From NCBI GenBank assembly GCA_964351905.1, contig CAYGPG010000003.1, positions 1 to 64,000 of the forward strand: a DNA stretch of 64,000 nucleotides. The letters are read 5' to 3'. Below, piece after piece: positions 58,179-64,000 of this stretch. Every line of letters starts with the position of its first letter. Position 1 is the stretch's first letter. Under the pieces are notes generated by a model, which was not told the origin of the DNA, made no database searches, and was given only the letters and a program-made list of their open reading frames with translations. The position numbers and the translations under genes were made by a program. The stretch is from GCA-2708415 sp964351905. GTDB taxonomy: Bacteria > Pseudomonadota > Alphaproteobacteria > Micavibrionales > Micavibrionaceae.

Positions 58179-59663
58179 ATGTCAGATACACCCGAAGCAA
58201 TTTACGTTGGATCAGAAACAGGTGTTCCAGAAAATAAGTTATATTTTGAATTAAAGTGGGGAAACCGCCACGGTCTGATTGCCGGTGCAACAGGAACAGG
58301 TAAAACGGTTACGTTGCAAGATTTAGCGGAAGGTTTTTCTAATGCTGGTGTGCCTGTGTTTATGGCGGACGTGAAGGGGGATTTATCTGGCCTTTGTCAG
58401 CCATCAGAAATGGAAGATTTCCTCGTAAAGCGGGCAGAGATTATTGGGCTTGAAGATTATAAACCGCGCGCGTTTCCTGTGACGTTTTGGGATATGTTCG
58501 GTAAACAAGGACATCCTGTACGCACAACAATTTCAGAAATTGGTCCCATCCTTTTAGCGCGTATGTTGGAGCTTAATGATACGCAAGAAGGTGTGTTGAA
58601 CATTGCATTTCGTTTGGCAGATGAAGAAGGGATGCTTCTTCTTGATCTGAAAGATTTGCGTGCTCTTCTTATTTCAATGAGTGAGCGCGCCAGTGAAATT
58701 TCTTCACGCTATGGTAATGTGAGCAAGCAATCGATTGGTGCTATTCAACGCTCGCTCTTACGATTGGAAGACCAAGGGGGTGATAAGTTCTTTGGAGAAC
58801 CGGCGCTAGAACTAACAGATTTGATGCGTACTGACATGGATGGTAAAGGGTATGTGAACATCTTAGCCGCAGATGAATTGATGAATAGTCCGCGTTTATA
58901 TGCGACATTTTTGCTGTGGTTGTTATCTGAATTGTTTGAAGAATTGCCTGAGGCTGGAGATTCTTCTAAACCCAAATTTGTTTTCTTTTTCGATGAAGCA
59001 CATTTGTTATTTAATGATGCACCAAAGGCTTTATTAGAAAAAGTTGAACAGGTGGTGCGTTTGATCCGTTCAAAAGGTGTTGGTGTCTTTTTTATAACAC
59101 AAAATCCTGCGGATATTCCAGATACAGTCTTAGGGCAGTTAGGGAACCGTATCCAACATGCGTTGCGCGCTTTTACGCCCAAACAGCAAAAGGCTATTAA
59201 GCAAGCTGCAGAGACGTATCGCGAAAACCCTAAATTTGATGTTGCTGATATTATAACTGAATTAGGTGTTGGTGAGGCACTGGTTTCAACATTAGAAGAT
59301 AAAGGAACGCCGTCTATCGTTGAACGGACGCTTATTCGCCCGCCAACGTCAAAATTGGGACCGGCAAGCGCAGAAGCAAAACGGATGGCGTTGATGGCGG
59401 ATGGTGTTGGCGCAAAATATGACACGACAAATGATCGTGAAAGCGCCTACGAGATATTGCAGAGGAAGGCAGAAATGGCCGCAGAGCAAGTGGCGAAAGC
59501 TCAAGAAGAGGCCGCAAAAGCAAAGCCTAAGAAGAAATCAAATAGACAGAGCGTTGGGGAAGCCGCAGTCAAATCTATCGTGCGGGCGATGAGTTCATCC
59601 ATAGGGCGTAAGATTGCCAATGAAATTATGCGCGGCGTCCTAGGTGGTTTGAAAAAACGTTAA
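58179..59663 (+). CDS. HerA-like ATPase, DUF853 (YjgR) family
   Basis: A 494-residue P-loop ATPase of the HerA/VirB4-like group, probably a DNA translocase; the exact role of the DUF853 branch is unknown. It has Walker A LIAGATGTGKTVTLQDLAEG (about 33-52), VPVFMADVKGDLSGLCQPSE, Walker B FVFFFDEAHLLFNDAPKALL, and the sensor region GVGVFFITQNPADIPDTVLG followed by QLGNRIQHALRAFTPKQQ. The C-terminal 100 residues are Lys/Ala-rich and coiled. It follows the hydrolase by 17 bases and overlaps the convergent XRE gene by 4. Confidence 0.92.
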   Translation: MSDTPEAIYVGSETGVPENKLYFELKWGNRHGLIAGATGTGKTVTLQDLAEGFSNAGVPVFMADVKGDLSGLCQPSEMEDFLVKRAEIIGLEDYKPRAFPVTFWDMFGKQGHPVRTTISEIGPILLARMLELNDTQEGVLNIAFRLADEEGMLLLDLKDLRALLISMSERASEISSRYGNVSKQSIGAIQRSLLRLEDQGGDKFFGEPALELTDLMRTDMDGKGYVNILAADELMNSPRLYATFLLWLLSELFEELPEAGDSSKPKFVFFFDEAHLLFNDAPKALLEKVEQVVRLIRSKGVGVFFITQNPADIPDTVLGQLGNRIQHALRAFTPKQQKAIKQAAETYRENPKFDVADIITELGVGEALVSTLEDKGTPSIVERTLIRPPTSKLGPASAEAKRMALMADGVGAKYDTTNDRESAYEILQRKAEMAAEQVAKAQEEAAKAKPKKKSNRQSVGEAAVKSIVRAMSSSIGRKIANEIMRGVLGGLKKR

Positions 59664-59974
59664 GCTAGGATTTCTAAAGAAATATCGAGAGCCCCAGCAA
59701 TGGATTTTAAGGCGCGGATGGAGCCGTCTTTGCGGCCCGTTTCAATTTCAGTGAGGTAGGGGCGGGAAATACCTGCGGCTTCGGCTAGGTCACCTTGTGT
59801 CATACCGCGATATTTACGAACAACTTTAATGGCACTTTCTTTTCCGACTGTTAGTTTTTCTAAAACTTCTTGGGGGAGTTTAGTGTTACTTCCGGCGTTT
59901 TTGAGTGCGGTATAGTCATGAACGGGTACAAGAACGTGAGGTTTTCCTGCAATGTGAATAATATCGTAATTCAT
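59660..59974 (-). CDS. XRE-family helix-turn-helix regulator (antitoxin-like)
   Basis: A 104-residue protein with a short N-terminal segment (YDIIHIAGKPHVLVPVHDYT) of the kind seen in Phd/HigA-like antitoxins. An XRE helix-turn-helix follows (about 50-100): IKVVRKYRGMTQGDLAEAAG followed by ISRPYLTEIETGRKDGSIRA. No toxin-sized gene lies beside it, so it may be a solitary regulator or a remnant of a toxin-antitoxin pair. It is convergent with the HerA-like gene. Confidence 0.85.
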   Translation of the reverse strand: MNYDIIHIAGKPHVLVPVHDYTALKNAGSNTKLPQEVLEKLTVGKESAIKVVRKYRGMTQGDLAEAAGISRPYLTEIETGRKDGSIRALKSIAGALDISLEILA

Positions 59975-60033
59975 TTAAATATTCCCTATGAATTACAAGA
60001 TAACAGATTCGCAAAGTGGCTGGTAGCGACTTT

Positions 60034-61149
60034 TTAAAATCGTGTTGTGAGGGTGAGGGAGCCGAAAATACTAGGATCGTCTTGGCCATCAAATTCCTTA
60101 GTGCGGTAATTTAAGGTATAAGATAGGCGATAGTCATCGTAAGTGATTGCTGCACCAACATTCGCATCGCCGACAAAGATTTTCTTATCGACGCTGTGGC
60201 TATCCTTAAAGGTATTTCCATCAAGGAAGATATTACGCCCCATCGCGCGCCCGTCTAGGCCTGCAAAGAGGAGCCAGCTAAATTCATTATCAGGACTGTC
60301 AAAAAATCCTGTCCCTGCCATGGCAGGTTGCACGCGTGGTGGCGTGTCTTGGATACGGTCTTCAAAGGGCGCGAATGTTAAAGTCGCCCCTGTTCCTGCA
60401 TAGGTGTAAATATTACCAAGCGCGACATTCATGTTGGGTTCTAAACGAAAGCGAAAATCTCCGATATTTTGTGTTGCCCAGACAGGCCAACGGCGACGCC
60501 AAGAGACATTTAGGCCAGGCTCAAAATCAAGTTGGTTATCCCATCCTTGAGGCGTGGGGGAGTCGGGTACATTTTTATGAACAGCTTTTTGAACTTGCTC
60601 ACCTAAGGCCTGCGGGCCGACGACACCTGCTGTAAATTCGACCTCGTCCATGTGGTTTTTGGTAATAGTTGTTAGGCCCACCGTACCATAAAGCCATGCG
60701 GCATAAGGGCGGTCATCTTGTTGAAGTTGCCTCACTGTAATGTCTTTGGGCGTATAAAGATTTTGACCTATAGTGAAAACGGTGCTGGTGGTTTGGTTTA
60801 AGTCAAAAGTAGGGATTGCATCCGCTAATTCATCAATAACGGGTGGTACTTTGGTTTCCACATCAAAATAGGTCAAACGAACGCCGTTTGTGTAATTTTC
60901 ATCTGTGCCGCCGCCAATAAGGTCATTTTCAAAAGATAGGCTTAGATAATTACGGTCACTAGAATTTTGAACACGGTTTGAAACTTTACGCTCCACAGAT
61001 TGTAAATCATTCAGATTTTTCTTTAGCTCTTTGACTTGCTCTTGTCTTTGCTCTGCTGTCGCTTTCAAATCTGATTGCTGTGCCTTTGACAAAGAAGGCA
61101 ATATAATCAATGCAAAGGCAAATAAAAATAGGCTCGTAAATTTTAGCAT
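60034..61149 (-). CDS. LpxR-like (DUF2219) outer-membrane protein
   Basis: LpxR-type beta-barrels remove the 3'-acyloxyacyl group of lipid A. The product has a signal peptide (FTSLFLFAFALIILPSLSKA), a short coiled coil (about 30-65), and the barrel with LSLSFENDLIGGGTDENYTN followed by GVRLTYF, DDRPYAAWLYGTVGLT and the terminal SLTLTTRF. The Asn-Asp and Thr-Asn-Gly motifs match LpxR; lipid A activity is inferred. The frame extends to 61224, but that start would sit inside the terminator of the iron permease gene, so the ATG at 61149 is preferred (371 residues). Confidence 0.82.
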   Translation of the reverse strand: MLKFTSLFLFAFALIILPSLSKAQQSDLKATAEQRQEQVKELKKNLNDLQSVERKVSNRVQNSSDRNYLSLSFENDLIGGGTDENYTNGVRLTYFDVETKVPPVIDELADAIPTFDLNQTTSTVFTIGQNLYTPKDITVRQLQQDDRPYAAWLYGTVGLTTITKNHMDEVEFTAGVVGPQALGEQVQKAVHKNVPDSPTPQGWDNQLDFEPGLNVSWRRRWPVWATQNIGDFRFRLEPNMNVALGNIYTYAGTGATLTFAPFEDRIQDTPPRVQPAMAGTGFFDSPDNEFSWLLFAGLDGRAMGRNIFLDGNTFKDSHSVDKKIFVGDANVGAAITYDDYRLSYTLNYRTKEFDGQDDPSIFGSLTLTTRF

Positions 61150-61209
61150 TTTGTATCTATAGCTTTGGTTGAGGCTCCTGTCTAACTTTATTAAGGACAA
61201 GAAGTTCCA

Positions 61210-61233
61210 TAAAAAAACCGCCATGAAGGCGGT
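61210..61233 (-). terminator. Terminator of the FTR1 gene
   Basis: On the minus strand ACCGCC and GGCGGT (plus-strand 61217-61222 and 61228-61233) form a 6-bp stem with a five-base loop, followed by TTTTTTT. Confidence 0.85.
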
Positions 61234-61261
61234 CTTTAGAAAAATTATATTTTATGGGGGG

Positions 61262-62044
61262 TTATTCAGCCGCCATAGGATGATTTTTTTGCGTAAGCTT
61301 GTCTTTCGCATAAGATATAATCAGCCATACACAAGGCACGACCAATAGGCCATAAATTGTGAGTTGACCAAATAAAGTCTTTGAGCTAACCCATGGTTTC
61401 ATTGCCTGATGCACAGCATCATTATAGAAGATTGTGCCTTCAACTTCAGTTAGCTCGTATACGCCATAGAGGAAAAGATGAACGGCAAAAAGGAAAAGAA
61501 AAATTCCAGTGACCTGCATAAAAAGCTTTAAGTTAATTTTATGACTTTGGCTGGCCCATAGGTAGCCAATAACTGCCGTCAGACCAATACCTGCAAGAGC
61601 ACCAAGCATCATTTGTGTGCCGTCTGTTTTGTGGCTTATAGCGCCGAGCATAAGTGCAGTTTCCATACCTTCACGGGCAATCATAACAACGGTAAAAATG
61701 AATATACCGATCATAGCACCCTTACCGGCTTTCGCAGCGTGCTTGTCAATGGTTTTACCAATATGATCTTTGATCTTGTGGGCTGTCGTCATCATGTAAT
61801 AGGTGAGGGAGGCCACAAGAATACCAGCAACAATCGCCAAAATACCTTCCATTAAGGGTGTGTTAGCAAGTGCAGCGATGTGCCAACCTGTTGTTGCGCT
61901 AATGATTAGAGCTGTTGCAATACCGAAATAGACAGGCTTTTTCAGATTGTCACGGCCTGTTTTTGTAAGATAAGCCAACGTGATAGCGACGATTAAGAAC
62001 GCCTCTAATCCTTCGCGGAATGTAATAAGGAGTGTTTCTAGCAT
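61262..62044 (-). CDS. FTR1-family iron permease
   Basis: High-affinity iron permease of the FTR1/EfeU family. The 260-residue product has about seven membrane helices and the two iron-binding RExxE motifs: REGLE (10-14) and REGME (124-128). LIVAITLAYLTKTGRDNLKK and the final YGLLVVPCVWLIISY also fit. Unlike EfeUOB systems, no efeO, efeB or ferroxidase gene is adjacent. A Fur box 21 bases upstream predicts induction by iron lack, and a terminator follows, so it is a one-gene unit. Confidence 0.92.
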   Translation of the reverse strand: MLETLLITFREGLEAFLIVAITLAYLTKTGRDNLKKPVYFGIATALIISATTGWHIAALANTPLMEGILAIVAGILVASLTYYMMTTAHKIKDHIGKTIDKHAAKAGKGAMIGIFIFTVVMIAREGMETALMLGAISHKTDGTQMMLGALAGIGLTAVIGYLWASQSHKINLKLFMQVTGIFLFLFAVHLFLYGVYELTEVEGTIFYNDAVHQAMKPWVSSKTLFGQLTIYGLLVVPCVWLIISYAKDKLTQKNHPMAAE

Positions 62045-62064
62045 TGTTTTTCCTATGTTTTAAA

Positions 62065-62079
62065 TGAGAATGATTGTCA
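62065..62079. promoter_or_regulatory. Fur-type iron box upstream of the FTR1 gene
   Basis: TGAGAATGATTGTCA is a 7-1-7 inverted repeat matching the Fur consensus TGATAATNATTATCA at all but two positions. It lies 21-35 bases before the permease start codon on the minus strand. Confidence 0.75.
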
Positions 62080-62165
62080 TTAACTACGCCTTATAAAATT
62101 TAAAATCAATAGAAAATTGAGTTTTTTGATTGTTATCCAGTGCATGATTGAGCATAAATAAAATT

Positions 62166-62804
62166 ATGATTTCTAACAGCTACACACAAAAACCATTATC
62201 AAACGGTGCGCCTAAGCAAATAGTCGTTTTTTTGCATGGATATGGATCAAATGGGCAAGATTTAATCTCCCTCGCTCCTTATTTCGCCAATGCTTTGCCA
62301 GACGCAGTATTTGTATCCCCTGATGCGCCATATCCCTGTGAGGTCGGGATGGGTTACCAATGGTTCTCATTGGCTGAATACACGCCTGTAAAATTGCTAG
62401 AAGGGGCACAGCAAGCACATCCTGTTCTGGATAACTATCTGGATAAGCTGTTGAAGGAGTATGAATTAACGGCGGATAAAATGGCGTTAGTTGGTTTCTC
62501 ACAAGGCACAATGATGAGCCTTTACACAGGATTACGCCAAAATCCTGCTTTAGGAGGTGTTTTAGGATATTCTGGAGCGTTAGTGGGCTTGGAGGCTGTG
62601 GATAATGAAAATCGAGCACCAATATGTCTTATTCATGGTGAAAATGATTCGGTTGTGCCTGTGGTGGCTTATCAGGATGCGTGTCAAAAACTGCTTGAAA
62701 AAGGGTATGACGTAAGTGGTCATAGCACGCCTAATTTAGAACATTCGATTGATGAAGCAGGTATTCAAGTGGGCGCAAGCTTCCTCGGCAATATATTTAA
62801 TTGA
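62166..62804 (+). CDS. Alpha/beta-hydrolase, carboxylesterase/phospholipase type
   Basis: A 212-residue serine hydrolase of the COG0400 (YpfH/LysoPL) group. It has the oxyanion motif VVFLHGYGSNGQDLISLAPY, the nucleophile elbow GFSQGTMMSLYTG, the acid in CLIHGENDSVVPVVAYQDAC and the catalytic His in NLEHSIDEAG. Substrate not known. The frame extends to a TTG at 62148, but the ATG at 62166 is taken; neither has a clear ribosome binding site. It is divergent from the iron permease gene. Confidence 0.88.
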   Translation: MISNSYTQKPLSNGAPKQIVVFLHGYGSNGQDLISLAPYFANALPDAVFVSPDAPYPCEVGMGYQWFSLAEYTPVKLLEGAQQAHPVLDNYLDKLLKEYELTADKMALVGFSQGTMMSLYTGLRQNPALGGVLGYSGALVGLEAVDNENRAPICLIHGENDSVVPVVAYQDACQKLLEKGYDVSGHSTPNLEHSIDEAGIQVGASFLGNIFN

Positions 62805-62936
62805 AACAATAGCTTATTAATCTTTTGTTAACCAATATAATAAAATTTCAAAACGATCCGAAGCGTTAAAATAATTGTCATAATTTTTAATGTAAATTAT
62901 GAGGTTATATCAAATTTTAGCAGCATTGCGAAAACC

Positions 62937-62965
62937 TTGGGTCAGCCTTGCTTTCGTGGTATAAT
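62937..62965 (+). promoter_or_regulatory. Promoter of the HNH gene
   Basis: TTGGGT (62937-62942) and TATAAT (62960-62965) are exactly 17 bases apart, with TG before the -10 (extended -10). The start codon is about 100 bases downstream. Confidence 0.65.
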
Positions 62966-63071
62966 GAGGTATGTAAGAGGCGAGGTCAGTTCTATCTAAT
63001 TTAGCAACTCCACTCCATTGATCTCCCCCCAGTTCTTGGGAATAATGTTACATAAATAGGAGAGAGGCAGT

Positions 63072-63659
63072 ATGACAACAATGTCAGAAAATGATGGATT
63101 ACGAAGTTTAGAGCAGTGTCCTGCTCTTATCCTAAATGCTGATTTTAGGCCTTTGAGCTATTTCCCTTTATCTGTATGGCCTTGGCAGGAAGCTGTGAAG
63201 GCCATTTTTCGGGATACGGTAACGATTGTTAGTGAATATGACCGCGTCATTCACTCGCCAACCACAGAATTTAAGCTACCTAGCGTGATTGCGCTTAAAG
63301 AATATCTACCAACAAGCCATGCGCCGGCCTTTACGCGTTATAATGTATTTTTACGTGATGCGTGGCATTGCCAGTATTGCGGTAACATTTATAAGACACA
63401 GCATTTAACATTTGACCATGTGATCCCAAGATCACGTGGCGGAAGAACATCCTGGGACAATATTGTCTCGGCTTGTAAGCCTTGCAACACAAGAAAAGGC
63501 AGTAAAATGCCTCATGAGTGCAATATGCACCCAATTGCAGAGCCGCGCGAGCCGTCAATATATGAGCTTCAGGAAACAGGACGAAGGTTCCCACCTAATT
63601 TCTTACATGAAAGCTGGGGGGATTTTCTATATTGGGATAGCGAACTTGATGCGGGCTAA
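63072..63659 (+). CDS. HNH endonuclease-like protein
   Basis: A 195-residue protein with an N-terminal region (ALILNADFRPLSYFPLSVWP, then WQEAVKAIF) and an HNH module (about 93-145). The module has a CxxC pair in RDAWHCQYCGNIY, the metal-site HLTFDHVIPRSRGGRTSWDN, and the second CxxC in SACKPCNTRKGS. This stand-alone type is very common in bacterial chromosomes; it probably acts on nucleic acid, but no specific role is known. GGAGAGAGG precedes the ATG. No phage or mobile genes surround it. Confidence 0.9.
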   Translation: MTTMSENDGLRSLEQCPALILNADFRPLSYFPLSVWPWQEAVKAIFRDTVTIVSEYDRVIHSPTTEFKLPSVIALKEYLPTSHAPAFTRYNVFLRDAWHCQYCGNIYKTQHLTFDHVIPRSRGGRTSWDNIVSACKPCNTRKGSKMPHECNMHPIAEPREPSIYELQETGRRFPPNFLHESWGDFLYWDSELDAG

Positions 63660-63693
63660 AAAAAGCCCCCTTACACACCGTGTGTGAGGGCAT
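63656..63693. terminator. Alternative hairpins after the HNH gene
   Basis: GGGC-TAAAAAAA-GCCC and an overlapping imperfect hairpin CCTTACACAC/GTGTGTGAGG can form here. The T run lies on the minus-strand side of the second, so direction is unclear. Confidence 0.4.
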
Positions 63694-63752
63694 AAATCAA
63701 GGCGTTGTACTAATATTTTTTAAACTAAACGCAAACTTAAAGGAGGTTGCAC

Positions 63753-64000
63753 ATGTTAGATAAAATTTTAGACGTAGGTCACGTGAGATCAACAATGGGA
63801 GCATTTTGGTTCTATGTTCTTTCCGTTATCTTGTTGGTTGGTATTTCAACCACTCTCGTAAATTTCTTAGGAATGGTTGGCGCGGTTGAAAGCGTTGGGT
63901 CATTCTTTGGCGGATCAGAAATCCACGTGCTCGTGGGGTCTGTATTTACTTTACTGCTCTCAGGCATGATCTTGTCACACAGAAAGTTAACGAGCGACAT
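63753..64000 (+). CDS. Start of a small membrane protein (cut by window edge)
   Basis: AGGAGG (63741-63746) lies a few bases before an ATG that opens a frame to the window end (82 codons). The product starts MLDKILDVGHVRSTMGAFWF and has two hydrophobic stretches (about 17-42 and 57-73) joined by a Gly-rich loop (VGSFFGGSEIHVLVG). I recognise no family. Confidence 0.6.
   Translation, partial: MLDKILDVGHVRSTMGAFWFYVLSVILLVGISTTLVNFLGMVGAVESVGSFFGGSEIHVLVGSVFTLLLSGMILSHRKLTSD

Noticed and set aside
61150..61224. N-terminal 25-residue extension of the LpxR-like protein
   Set aside because: It overlaps the terminator of the FTR1 gene and precedes the signal peptide.
1..64000. CRISPR arrays, tRNA or rRNA genes, IS elements, prophage
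   Set aside because: I saw no regularly spaced repeats, cloverleaf genes, transposases, integrases or phage structural genes in either strand.

Overview
The window reads as a draft (N-gapped) chromosome piece of a low-GC (roughly 40-45%) flagellated alphaproteobacterium. The lineage markers are FlbT, FlaF and FliX, a CckA kinase directly after flhB, an alphaproteobacterial DksA with a single zinc-finger cysteine, DUF6468, DUF1192 and DUF1013 proteins, and a GTTC-N7-GTTC LexA-type operator at recA. A Micavibrio-like or Rhodospirillales-like relative is my guess; the sequence alone does not fix the order. Two runs of ten N (15827-15836 and 57649-57658) are scaffold joins. Region 1 (1-29.4 kb) is an almost complete flagellar cluster. 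On the minus strand lie the start of fliF, flagellin with flbT and flaF, a flgI-flgJ-flgN-fliK-flgD-flgE block, a flgF-flgG-flgA-flgH block, and a fhlB-like/small unknown/fliO/fliP block. On the plus strand lie a FlaG-like gene, fliX, dksA, fliL-fliM-DUF6468-motE-two motB-like genes-TPR protein, then flgB-flgC-fliE-fliQ-fliR-flhB. Near-consensus sigma-54 elements sit upstream of flgD, flgI, flgF (two candidates) and flgB, which fits FliX-type control of rod, ring and hook genes. The motA gene, most che genes and the rest of the export apparatus are not here. Region 2 (29.4-39.4 kb) holds cckA, an unknown membrane-linked HExxH protein, recA with its SOS operators, a VOC protein, a perfect chromosomal parS palindrome, smpB, dapA, a soluble lytic transglycosylase and a stand-alone LuxR-type helix-turn-helix protein. 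The parS site suggests the replication-origin side of the chromosome. Region 3 (39.4-49.2 kb) is housekeeping: CCA-adding-type nucleotidyltransferase, hemF, trmL, the cytochrome bc1 operon petABC, a DUF924 protein, a Na/Pi cotransporter that seems to start at ATT, an ALDH7-type dehydrogenase and a YdcH-like small protein. Region 4 (49.2-64 kb) holds a DUF1013 regulator, DUF1192, a basic-tailed unknown, gloB, a BioC/NDUFAF5-type methyltransferase, an unusual 838-residue protein with a degenerate methyltransferase domain, comF, a ubiH-type monooxygenase, glutaredoxin, a carbon-nitrogen hydrolase crossed by a false gap, a HerA-like ATPase, an XRE regulator, an LpxR-like outer-membrane protein, an FTR1 iron permease behind a Fur box, a carboxylesterase, an HNH protein and the start of a small membrane protein. 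Between genes there are dispersed palindromic repeats: one family just after stop codons, and one with CGTCATT/AATGACG ends. I see no rRNA, tRNA, CRISPR array, prophage or IS transposase.
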